From: Pleurodeles waltl
Lineage: Eukaryota > Chordata > Amphibia > Caudata > Salamandridae
Direction of reading: 5' to 3'
Length of the DNA stretch: 64,000 nt
NCBI RefSeq assembly: GCF_031143425.1
Contig: NC_090447.1
Coordinates: forward strand, 136,729,106 to 136,793,105
Shown: piece after piece, positions 1 through 8,630 of the stretch
Layout: each line of letters begins with the position of its first letter
Numbering within the stretch: position 1 is the first letter of the stretch
The notes under the pieces: generated by a model
Told to the model about the DNA's origin: nothing
Database searches by the model: none
Seen by the model: only the letters and a program-made list of their open reading frames with translations
Translations under genes and position numbers: made by a program

Positions 1-90
1 CACTCACATAACATCCACGCACCTCACACAACACACCTCTAAATATCACCTCACAACACACACCACCCCACACATCACCCACACCACCCC

Positions 91-1123
91 ATGGCCCTGC
101 AAATACACCCCAGGTTCTCTGAGGAGGAGCTCAGGGTCATAGTAGAGGAAATCATCCGGGTAGAGCCACAGCTATTCGGATCACAGGTGCAGCACACCTC
201 CATAGCTAGGAAGATGGAGCTATGACGAAGAATCGTGGACAGGGTCAATGCAGTGGGACAGCACCCAAGAACACAGGATGATATCAGGAAGAGGTGGAAT
301 GACCTACCCAACATCACCGGACAGGAGGGTCCAGACATGTCCACTCCACCCTCAGAAGAGGCCCACAGTGATGATAGCAGCTCTGTCCAACTGGATCTAG
401 ATGACCAGCCCGGCCCATCTGGGACCTCGGGACAGTCAGTTCCCCTCACACTGGCACAAGCCACTACAGAGCCTCCCCCCTCTGGAAACACGAGCACAGC
501 ACACACCCAGCGGGCTCATACCTCTGTCCCCAGGACACGTCAATCAGCAGTGTGTCCACCACTACAGGGAACCCAGGCTAACCCACCACCCCAACAACAC
601 CAGGGACCTGGGGGCAGTGGTAGTGGGCACATGGTTAAGGGGACAGAGGCACAGGAACACAGGGGAACTGGGAGATCCGCTGTGCGACAGGGGGAGGACA
701 GGCCCAGGGAACCCACTCTTCACGAGGCCCTCTCCAACATCATGGGAGCCTACCACCATTCCCAGGAGACGATGGCAACGGTACTGGCCAAGTTTCGGGA
801 GACCCAGCGGCTGCAGGAGGAACAGTATTTGGGCTTTCAGGGAGGAACTCAAATCCATCAATTCCACCCTGGGCACCATTGTAGGGGTGCTGAAGGAACT
901 CGTCAACACCAGGAGGGACACTGTGGCACAACAAGGGGCCCCTGACACTAGCCTGGACGATGAACTGCCCACCACCTCCGCCGGCGCTAGTGGACAGGAG
1001 GCACCGCCACAGGACCACCACACCAGCACCCCACCCCCTGCAGAGGGAGAACCACCCCGCAAATGGCCCCTGAGATCCAGGACAAAGACAGAGAACGATG
1101 CCAGGACCCCCGCCAAGAAATGA
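91..1123 (+). pseudogene. Harbinger Myb/SANT-like DNA-binding protein 1 (copy A), broken
   Basis: Accessory DNA-binding protein of a Harbinger element; in the family such proteins bind the transposon ends and bring the transposase to them in the nucleus. From the ATG at 91 the frame reads a Myb/SANT-like domain (FSEEELRVIVEEIIRVEPQL, then an RKRW motif near 288-299). An in-frame TGA lies at 223-225. After the domain come a Ser/Pro-rich linker and a Gln/Glu-rich coiled coil (LQEEQ). A frame change near 835 is needed to reach the basic C-terminus, which ends at the TGA at 1121. Copy B at 20.5-22.0 kb has an extra domain segment and an intron between RKIW and the linker that are missing here, so copy A also has a deletion near 300-335. 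The family call is firm; the gene is clearly dead. Confidence 0.75.
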
Positions 1124-1741
1124 GACCACCCTGATTGTCATCCTTTTGTCCCACTTTGTCACCCTGTCCATCCTTAAACTGCCCTAGCTCCACTTCCTAT
1201 GCCCCTTTGGACAATGCACCTGTGAGACTAATAGACTGGACTCTGCCATGGACATTCCTCCACCATCACCCCTGACCAATTTTACAACCCCCTCCAATAT
1301 TGAGCACTGAAATAAACACCCTTAAAGCACAAAACAATCAGGTGTCTGTCTGTGATTTCGAAATAGTGTATTAGCAATTACAGTGGCTAAATGCTCTTTC
1401 AAATGTAATGTCAACATAACTATGTCACACAGCTCAAGTCCATGAGGAAACAAAGCAGATGTCACACAGTGGGACCCAAATCTGTGAAATCGTAAGGGAA
1501 AGTGACAACTCAGTGACCATACACTGGGTGAACATGACAGACAGTAGAGAGGTAGTAGATTTAAATTAGATGTATCAGGCAGTGTTGTCTTCTTACCTTT
1601 GTCTCACTGGAAGTATTGCAGGATCACCGTGTTCCTGTTGTCGATGTCCTCTTCTTCCGTTTCCTCTTCTTCACTGTCCACAGGCTCCACAGCTGCCACA
1701 ACACCTCCAACTGGACCATCCTCCTGCAGAAAAGGCATCTG
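1124..1741. other. Convergent 3' region between Myb 1 and transposase
   Basis: The two genes point toward each other across this stretch. A possible polyadenylation signal for the plus-strand gene (AATAAA) lies at 1311-1316. The reverse-strand end of the transposase transcript continues as an acidic/Lys-rich tail around 1640-1740. No other gene is seen. Confidence 0.4.
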
Positions 1742-2772
1742 TCATCTCAAAGCCAAGTTGTGAAGCATACAGCAGGCCACGATGATCTGGCATACCTTCC
1801 TTGTTGAGTAGAATAGGGAACCACCAGTCATATGCAGGCACCGGAACCTGGCCTTCAGGAGGCCAAAGGTCCGCTCTATAATCCTCGTAGTTCGCCCATG
1901 GGCCTCATTGTAGCGGTCCTCTGCCCTCATCCTGGGATTCCTCACTGGGGTCAGTAGCCATGACAGGTTGGGGTAACCAGAGTCACCTGCAAATGGCGAG
2001 GGACAACTGTTAGACACACACTAACTCATAGGGACATCCACAGACCCAGACAACTATTCACAATGTATTGGGTCCATGTGCTCACCTAATAGCCACACCC
2101 GGTGCCTCTGGAGTTGCCCCATCACATAAGGGATGCTGCTATTCCGCAGGATGTAAGCGTCATGCACTGAGCCAGGGAATTTGGCATTAACATGAGAGAT
2201 GTACTGGTCTGCCAAACATACCATCTGCACATTCATCGAATGGTAACTCTTCCGGTTTCTGTATACCTGTTCACTCCTGCGGGGGAGACCAAGGCCACAT
2301 GTGTCCCATCAATGGCACCTATGATGTTGGGGATATGTCCGAGGGCATAGAAATCACCTTTCACTGTAGGCAAATCCTCCACCTGATGGAAAACGATGTA
2401 GCTCTGCATGTGTTTCAGCAGGGCAGACAACACTCTGGACAACAGGTTGGAAAACATAGGCTGGGACATCCCTGATGCTATGGCCACTGTAGTTTGAAAA
2501 GACCCACTTGCTAGGAAATGGAGTACTGACAGCACCTGCACTTGAGGGGGGGTTCCTGTGGGATGGCGGATAGCTGACATCAGGTCTGGCTCCAACTGGG
2601 CACACAGTTCTAGGATTGTGGCACGATCAAGCCTGTAGGTGATGATCACATGTCGCTCCTCCATTGTCGACAGATCCACCAGCGGTCTGTACACCGGAGG
2701 ATGCCGCCATCTCCTCACACGCCCCAGCGGACGGTGCCTATGGAGGAGAACATAGGGCCGAGAGTCAACCAA
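1742..2772 (-). pseudogene. Harbinger DDE transposase (copy A), HARBI1-like, frameshifted
   Basis: Cuts and pastes the element using a DDE nuclease fold. The N-terminal helical part (MEERHVIITYRLDRATILEL) leads to the first catalytic Asp in GAIDGTHVAL near 2317-2288, then the second Asp in FPGSVHDAYILRNSS near 2175-2130, and the C-terminal GDSGYPNLSW plus RTFGLLKARFRCL with the third acidic site. A 99-bp intron is visible at 2085-1987 on the minus strand with GT and AG borders; splicing restores VWLLGDSGYP. One single-base frame change near 2265-2285 separates the first and second catalytic blocks, so the gene as it stands is broken. It runs opposite to both flanking Myb genes. The length of about 340 codons fits HARBI1-like proteins. 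Confidence 0.85.
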
Positions 2773-2774
2773 CT

Positions 2775-3185
2775 CTGAGGTACGTAAACACAGCTTACTC
2801 AGAAAATATTAGCAATTCGACATTTGCCTGTATGAGTGTTTAGGCAAGGCCTAGGTATGTGTGACACAGTAAAAAATAATGCCATGTGGCCGCATGAAAT
2901 GACGGCTGCCTGACCTGTATGGGATATGATGGGATATGAGGTAACTGCGCTGGCGTTGTACACCGTCACGGTAGGCGGTCGAAGACCGCAGCGCAATCCT
3001 GCATTGGTTAACATTGGACCCTATGGGTCCCAGGAGCCAATGACGATGTACCCCGGCGGCGACGGTACGCACCGCTGCGGACGTGACCGCCATTTTCTAT
3101 CTGTTCAATCACTCTACACCTGATCTTCGACAGGAGAGGACCTACACTGCAAGTGCTGCTGTGACCTCAGTCTGGAAGAGACAAT
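2775..3185. promoter_or_regulatory. Candidate bidirectional promoter between transposase (-) and Myb 2 (+)
   Basis: This 0.4-kb gap separates the divergent starts of transposase and the second Myb gene. It contains reverse CCAAT boxes at 3003-3007 and 3013-3017, a forward CCAAT at 3037-3041, a short palindrome around 3015-3032 (ggaccctatgggtcc) and a YY1-like core CCGCCATTTT at 3087-3096. The arrangement is typical of a TATA-less bidirectional promoter. Function is inferred from motifs only. Confidence 0.4.
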
Positions 3186-3814
3186 GGGGGTCATTCCGAC
3201 CCCAGCGGTCATGGACCGTCAGGGCCGGGGACGGAGGAAGCACCGCCAACAGGCTGGCGGTGCTTCAGGGGCAATTCTGACCGCGGCGGTAAAGCTGCAG
3301 TCAGAAAAGGGAAACCGGCGGTTTCCCACCGGTTTTCCCCTGCCCTAGGGAATCCTCCACGGCGGCGCTGCAAGCAGCGCCGCCATGGGGATTCCGACCC
3401 CCTTCCCGCCAGCCTGTTCCTGGCGGTTTACACCGCCAGGAAGAGGCTGGCGGGAACGGGTGTCATGGGGCCCCTGGGGGCCCCTGCATTGCCCATGCCA
3501 CTGGCATGGGCACTGCAGGGGCCCCCTAACAGGGCCCCATTAAGATTTTCAGTATCTGCAAAGCAGACACTGAAAATCGCGACGGGTGCCACTGCACCCG
3601 TCGCACACCAGCAACTCCGCCGGCTCCATTCGGAGCCGGCTTCATCGTTGCTGGGGCTTTACCGCTGGGCGGGCGGGCGGCCTTTTGGCGGTCGCCCGCC
3701 TGCCCAGCTGGAAAGTCAAAATGACCGCCACGGTCATTTGACCGCGGTACGGTCTTTTGCCGGTCTCCGCCCGGCGGGCAGCGCCCGCCGCCCGCCGGGG
3801 TCGGAATGACCCCC
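3186..3814. mobile_element. Harbinger-type MITE, 629 bp, inserted at a start codon
   Basis: Non-autonomous GC-rich element with terminal inverted repeats gggggtcattccgacccc (3186-3203) and its exact reverse complement (3797-3814). It is flanked by the 3-bp duplication AAT at 3183-3185 and 3815-3817. The interior is a row of local hairpins, for instance around 3239-3262 (gcaccgcc...ggcggtgc), 3311-3329 (gggaaacc...ggtttccc), 3348-3395 and 3420-3440. It carries no coding sequence. The right-hand AAT supplies the AT of the ATG of the second Myb gene. Confidence 0.85.
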
Positions 3815-3815
3815 A

Positions 3816-5296
3816 ATGGCTCGTGTGTTTGGGGAAAGAGCCCCTGCCTTCAGGACGGAGGAGAAACTCGTGGATGGGGTCCTCCCCCAGTACATGCTAC
3901 TCTACGGTCCTCCAGACAAACAGGTAAATACACTGTGAGCATGCTGTATGGGCAATGCCTGTGTGGAGTAGGGTGGATGAAAGGTGGGGGGGTGAGAATG
4001 AGGCGCGCATGAAACGACGGTTAGTGCATGTGCGTCATGGCAAGGGTAGGGATGCGGGCCAATGACTGTGACGGTGCAGTTGGTAATTACTTCTCTTTTC
4101 CCCCTGTACAATTGCTGTAGGTCAGCGCCCACCAGAAGAAGGACATTTGGCGTGCCATCGCCAAGGAAGTCAGGACCCTGGGGGTCTACCACAGACGAAG
4201 CACCCACTGCCGGAAAAGATGGGAGGACATTCGCCGCTGGAGCAAGAAGACGGTGGAGGCCCAGCTGGGGATGGCCTCCCAATGTGGGAGGGGTGCCCGT
4301 CGCACCATGACCCCCCTGATGTTCAGGATCCTGGCGGTGGCGTACCCGGAGTTGGATGGGCGCTTGAGGGCATCACAGCAGCAACAAGGGGGGTGAGTAC
4401 ACTCTCATTCTGCTGATTCAGCGCACATTGGAGGTGTCTGGGTGGGGGAGGTGGGCTGTGGGTTCCCCTAGGCCAGGGCGAGTTTAGTAGTTAAAGGTTC
4501 CTTCTTCAGGCAGGCCCTGTGGCACCCCACCCCACCTGTGTACAGTGCCAACTACACCTAGTCAGGCTCCTGTGACATCCATGTGTGCAGAAATCGTCCA
4601 CAGCCTTGTAAGTCATGTCCCAGGGAATGAATAGTGGACTCCAAGTGTGCGGCGTAGTACAGGGGGCTTCTGTGTCTGTCGTGTCCGCCAACGGTAGAGG
4701 TATTGCATGCACTCAACATGTCTTTCTTCTGTCTTCCACCCCCTTTTTGTGGTTTCCCTGTTCTTGTGTGCATTAGCACGATCAGGCGGAGGAACAATGG
4801 CACCGGAGCAGGAGGGAGCTGCATCCCACATGGCCCTGGAGGGCGACACTACGGAGTCTGAAGTCACCAGTGGGACGGAGGGTGAGGGGAGCTCCACGGC
4901 GGGGACAGGAGCTGACACCAGCGATACGGACTCCTCCTCTGATGAGAGCTCCCTTGAGGTGCTGGCCCCATCTGTGCCTCCCGCATCTACAGGTACAGCC
5001 GCCACCCCCCCACCAGCACCGCCCTCCCAGCAACCCCTCAGCATTTGCCCTGTGCCCGCCCACCCAGGAGGGTGGGCATCACCTTTGCCCCAGGCACCTC
5101 AGCCCCTGCCCCAGTCACCCCTGCTGCCCTCAGTGAGGAGGCCATTGACCTCCTCAGGTCCCTCACTGTTGGGCAGTCTACCATTTTGAAAGCCATCCAG
5201 GGTGTAGAGACGCAGTTGCAACAGACCAATGCATACCTGGAGGGCATTCACTCTGGTCAGGCAGCCCTTCAGCAAGCTTTTCAGACTCTGGCCTGA
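3816..5296 (+). pseudogene. Harbinger Myb/SANT-like protein 2 (copy A), three exons, nearly intact
   Basis: A second, different Myb/SANT-like DNA-binding protein. Exon 1, 3816-3923, encodes MARVFGERAPAFRTEEKLVD and ends CAG before gtaaat. Exon 2, 4121-4392, begins after a tag acceptor with VSAHQKKDIWRAIAKEVRTL, continues through the RKRWEDIRRWSKK recognition helix region and a conserved TMTPLMFRILAVAYPELDGR tail, and ends before gtgagt. Exon 3, from 4777 after cattag, encodes a Ser/Asp/Glu-rich acidic stretch and then a C-terminal coiled coil (ILKAIQGVETQLQQTNAYLE) up to TGA at 5294. Exon 3 needs frame changes near its start and near 5050, so the copy is probably inactive. The Myb domain itself is open. 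The same gene, older, occurs at 34268-35636. Confidence 0.75.
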
Positions 5297-5312
5297 GCAC
5301 TGATGGCAGCCA

Positions 5313-6317
5313 TTGTCCCTGTCTATAGCCTCTCCCCTCCAACTTCCTCCACCCAGACCCACACCCCTGTACCTCAGCCTATCCCAAGCACACCATCAGA
5401 CCAGCATGCACACACCTCAACACACAAGGGAAGCTCTGGCAAACTTAAGCACCACACATCCCACAGGCACTCACGCAAGCATTACACACATGCAGACACA
5501 CCAACATCCACTGCCTCCACTGTGTCCCCCTCCTCCTTGTCTCCCTCCTCCCTCCCATTCGTGTCTCCACTCACACCTGCACGCACTACATTATCAGCCA
5601 CTACCTCCATCACCAGCACACCCACCACCACACCCCGCTCACGTGCAGTCACCACCCCCACTACCATTCACACATCCCCATGTGTCCTCTCCCAGTGTGT
5701 CTGTGAGGCCACCTCCCAAGGCACAAAAACACAGCCACACACCCACCCAACAGCCATCCACCTCACAACAGCCTACAGCCCATGCACCTTCACCCAAAGT
5801 CATCAAACGTACACCTCCTACAACCACTACCTCTTCCTCCACTCCCAAATCCCCTCCAGCTACCTGTGCCGGTGTTCCTAAGAAACCTTTACTGGCCAGC
5901 CTTGACCTCTTTTCCACACCTCCCCCAGCCCTTCAGTCTCCTAGGGGCCGACTCTCCAGGTCCCAACATAGCACCTCAGCCACAACATCGGTGGGACCAG
6001 TGGTGCCAGTAGTCACCGGATTATGGAGTGCACCAGGCAGCAGGGCAGCCAGTGTGGCAAGGAGCCACAGCACGGACAGTCCCCCACCTGTCAATCATAA
6101 AAAGTTGGCCAGTGCCCGGCGGGAGAGGGGAAAGAAATCAGCCACCAAAGCCGCTCCCAGGGGTACAGTTGGGAGTGTGGAGACAGCTGCGACACCATCC
6201 AAGGTGGGGAAGGGGCACATTAAATCCGGCAAGTCTGGGAAGATCAGCACGGCGGACAAGACCGCCAGCAGCCCCGCTGCCCAGGAGAAGACCGCCAGCA
6301 GCAGCCCCGCTGCCTAA
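5313..6317 (+). CDS. Pro/Thr/Ser-rich open frame downstream of Myb 2
   Basis: An open frame of 334 codons starts 17 bases after the stop of the second Myb gene. The first two thirds are His/Pro/Thr-rich and low in complexity; the last third turns basic, with Lys/Ala/Ser composition like a histone H1 tail (RRERGKKSATKAAPRGT, then KVGKGHIKSGKSGKISTADK). It ends in the tandem repeat block. I recognise no domain. It may be a fourth product of the element, a former C-terminal extension of Myb 2, or non-coding sequence that happens to be open because CA-rich DNA has few stops. That the basic part looks protein-like is the only positive sign. Confidence 0.3.
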   Translation: MSLSIASPLQLPPPRPTPLYLSLSQAHHQTSMHTPQHTREALANLSTTHPTGTHASITHMQTHQHPLPPLCPPPPCLPPPSHSCLHSHLHALHYQPLPPSPAHPPPHPAHVQSPPPLPFTHPHVSSPSVSVRPPPKAQKHSHTPTQQPSTSQQPTAHAPSPKVIKRTPPTTTTSSSTPKSPPATCAGVPKKPLLASLDLFSTPPPALQSPRGRLSRSQHSTSATTSVGPVVPVVTGLWSAPGSRAASVARSHSTDSPPPVNHKKLASARRERGKKSATKAAPRGTVGSVETAATPSKVGKGHIKSGKSGKISTADKTASSPAAQEKTASSSPAA

Positions 6318-6640
6318 GACAGAACCACCAGCAGGAGCCTCGCTGCCCAAGACAGAACCACCAGCAGCAGCCCCGCTGCCCAAGACAGAACAGCCAGCAG
6401 CAGCCCCACAGCCCAGGAGAAGACCGCCAGCAGCACCGCAGGCTAGGACAAGACCGCCACCAGCTGAACCGCTGCCCAAGACACCGCTGCCAGCAGCACC
6501 GCAGGCCAGGACAAGACCGCCACCAGCAGAACCGCTGCTCAGGACACCGCCGCCAGCAGCACAGCACGCCAGGACAAGACCGCCACCAGCAGAACCACTG
6601 CCCAGGACACCGCTGCCAGCAGCACCGCAGGCCAGTGAGC
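6255..6640 (+). repeat. In-frame tandem repeats, 33-bp then 63-bp units
   Basis: First come units of 33 bp (aagacagaaccaccagcagc and on), then units of 63 bp whose gacaagaccgcc motif recurs at 6447, 6510 and 6573. Both periods are multiples of three, so a Pro/Ala/Arg-rich frame stays open from about 6028 to 6645. The block extends the Lys/Ala-rich tail of the preceding frame. Confidence 0.8.
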
Positions 6641-6674
6641 GCTAATGATTCCCACGCTACTGAGGCCGCCACGG

Positions 6675-6890
6675 GCAGGATGAAGCACTCTGGGCCCCAA
6701 GCCCCCTCCAGAACCAGTGGAGAGTTGTATCTACTACCTCAGTCCTTGGCAGGATGAAGCACTCTGGGCACCAAGCCCCCTCCAGAACCAGTCGAGAGTT
6801 GCATCCACTACCTCAGTCCTTGGCAGGATGAAGCACTCTGGGCACCAAGCCCCCTCCAGTACCAGTGGAGAAAGGCATCCACTTGAGAGA
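6675..6890. repeat. Tandem repeat, 74-bp unit, about three copies
   Basis: The word gcaggatgaagcactctggg recurs at 6675, 6749 and 6823, giving an exact 74-bp period with few substitutions. The third copy breaks off into the next repeat block. Confidence 0.85.
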
Positions 6891-7195
6891 CTGTGGCTTT
6901 GCACTCCCCAGGATGCAGCAGGGGGCAACCCACCCACTGTAGAGACTTGAGAAACTGTGGCTTTGCACTCCCCAGGATTGAACAGTGGGCAAACCACCCA
7001 CTGTAGATACTTGAGAGACTGTGGCTTTGCACTTCCCAGGATTGAACAGTGGGCAAACCACCCACTGTAGAGACTTGAGAGACTGTGGCTTTGCACTCCC
7101 CAGGATTGAACAGTGGGCAACCCACCCACTTCAGAGACTTGAGAGACTGTGGCTTTGCACTCCCCAGGATACATCAATGGGCATGGAGCCCCCTC
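6883..7195. repeat. Tandem repeat, 64-bp unit, five copies
   Basis: The word tgtggctttgcact recurs at 6892, 6956, 7020, 7084 and 7148, an exact 64-bp period. Units also share gaacagtgggcaa and cccacccactgtagagactt. It sits in the subterminal part of the Harbinger right arm. Confidence 0.85.
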
Positions 7196-8064
7196 GTGGA
7201 TCTGGTGTTGTGCACTCAACCGGCTGAGGTGCCCCCTCTTCCCTTCCCCCTGAGGTGCCTGTTTTATTTCTATCTGATGCCCCTGCAGTGTTCTCTCCGT
7301 CTTGTTCGGGTATTGAGTGTGAGCCTCGCCCATGCCTTTTGGGCCCAGTGATCCACTGACTGTGATGGTGGAATCCCTTGGACTTGTGTTCTTGGTGTAT
7401 ATAATTGTATATAGTATAAATGTATATATGTGTAAATATTTTTGATTTAGGTAATTGAATATATAACAATTATTTGACTCATTTCCTTTTGTCCTTGCAT
7501 TCTTCCAGGGGGGGGTTGGGAGGTGTAACTGTGATGTATCAACATGTACTTGTTTGTGTGTTGTAGTGGGTGAGTGTGGGGGTGTTGAGTGTTGCGTGTG
7601 TGTCACTCTTTTTTCCCTCCCCCTCCCCTGTGTTGTAGGTGCAGTACTCACCGTGGTCTTCGCCGCCGGCGTTCGTGCTCCTGGTAGAGGAGCAGGAAGA
7701 CTATTGGAGGGAGAATTTGGAGTTCCGGCTCCATGGCATCCTGGTTCCTCGTGGGGTGTGTAGAGGTGAGCGTTTTCCCTTCGAAGTCCTGTTTCTGCTG
7801 TGTTTTTGTTCACGGTGAATGCGCCCCGGAAATGGTGGCGGATTGGTGGGTAGTAATAGTGTGGGTGGTACATTGTCCTCCGCCTGTCTGTTGGCGGTTA
7901 CCGCCGCGGTGTTTTTATTCGTACCGCCGTGGCGGTCGGAGTGTTAAAGTGGCTGTCTATGTTGGCGGTTTCTGCCACGGTTATGATTCCATTTTTTTTA
8001 CCGCCGGCCTGTTGGCGGTTTTACCGCCTCTTTAACACCGACTGCCAGGGTTGGAATGACCACC
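7196..8064. mobile_element. Harbinger copy A subterminal arm and right terminal inverted repeat
   Basis: Non-coding right arm rich in repeated ccgcc/ggcgg hairpin words near 7880-8040. Much of it is repeated in the opposite orientation at 24674-25455, including the stretch around 7640-7760 (rc of 24960-25095) and the AT-rich stretch around 7290-7510. The last bases before 8065 form the terminal inverted repeat. Confidence 0.75.
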
Positions 8065-8109
8065 ATAATCTTAGAAATAGGGAGAACATTAAAACTCCAG
8101 ACAAATATA

Positions 8110-8300
8110 TTGATTCACGTCCCTCTCGTTCCTTTCAGGACGCACCGGATAGACAGAGCGAGAGAGGGGGCCATCAAGATCAACGTCCTGAATGCTTGAC
8201 GGAAAAGAAAGACTCTCCGCAGTCTACCATTAAAAAAGAAGAAAAGACTCCTCAGCAAAAGCCACAGTTTAAAAAGAAGAAGGTGGCAGCATTAACAGCT
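8110..8300 (+). pseudogene. Possible gag/pol border remnant of the retrovirus
   Basis: A Lys/Gln/Arg-rich frame (7929-8429 is open) with KKEEKTPQQKPQFKKKKVAA precedes the protease. This could be the basic end of gag or the start of pol. The part before about 8100 belongs to the Harbinger end and is not viral. There is no recognisable domain. Confidence 0.3.
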
Positions 8301-8304
8301 AAAA

Positions 8305-8520
8305 GTGGCAGTATACTTGAGAACACTGTTGAGGAACAAGACGTGGGCAGTTGCTCTGTTAGACAGCGTGGCAGAGGTCACGATATGTCGCCAGAATCTG
8401 AAAGATCATCTGGCTGCGACAGCAACTAGCGATTTCATTGCAGTTGAAACAGCGGATGGCAGGGACTCCCCCCCGATAGGGTTTATGATTTAAAAATTCA
8501 GATTGAGGGAGAAGTGGAGC
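8305..8520 (+). pseudogene. Retroviral aspartic protease remnant (foamy-like ERV)
   Basis: The frame reads WAVALLDSVAEVTICRQNL, the position of the aspartic protease active site, where the family normally has Asp-Ser/Thr-Gly-Ala. Here the Gly is replaced by Val. The frame stops at 8493, and the protein continues in the frame of RT (IQIEGEVERVISVIFW), so a frame change lies near 8480. A further in-frame TGA sits at 8583-8585. The protein would cut viral polyproteins, but this copy cannot. Confidence 0.55.
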
Positions 8521-8630
8521 GTGTTATTAGTGTGATATTTTGGGGTGAGCTTACCAGTTATATCCTACTGGCCGAAAGAGACTGACCACCAGAACACATC
8601 CGCAAGCTCCCACATTGGGAAGATGTAATT

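Larger units (their letters stand above)
1..8064 (+). mobile_element. PIF/Harbinger DNA transposon copy A, left end outside window
   Basis: About 8 kb of one Harbinger-type element. In order it holds a Myb/SANT-like gene (+), a DDE transposase on the opposite strand, a second Myb/SANT-like gene (+), a proline/threonine-rich frame, three tandem repeat blocks and a right end whose last bases (ggttggaatgaccacc) match, in reverse complement, the terminal pattern GGnnnTCATTnnnAC seen at 3186, 19920 and 24674. The base triplet ATA follows or overlaps the end, in line with the 3-bp target duplications of Harbinger. The left end should lie roughly 0.5 kb before the window, judged from copy B, where the left terminus is about 570 bp before the first Myb domain. 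All genes carry breaks, so this copy is not autonomous. Confidence 0.8.

Noticed and set aside
562..1116. Minus-strand open frames opposite Myb 1
   Set aside because: Shadow frames of GC-rich coding sequence, with no recognised motif.
7300..7500. Possible LTR ends in the AT-rich Harbinger arm
   Set aside because: The same stretch occurs inverted inside another Harbinger arm at 25.2-25.4 kb, so it belongs to the DNA transposon.
6734..7873. 379-codon minus-strand open frame
   Set aside because: It is the reverse reading of the 74-bp and 64-bp tandem repeats and an AT-rich arm; it repeats itself with the array and shows no domain.
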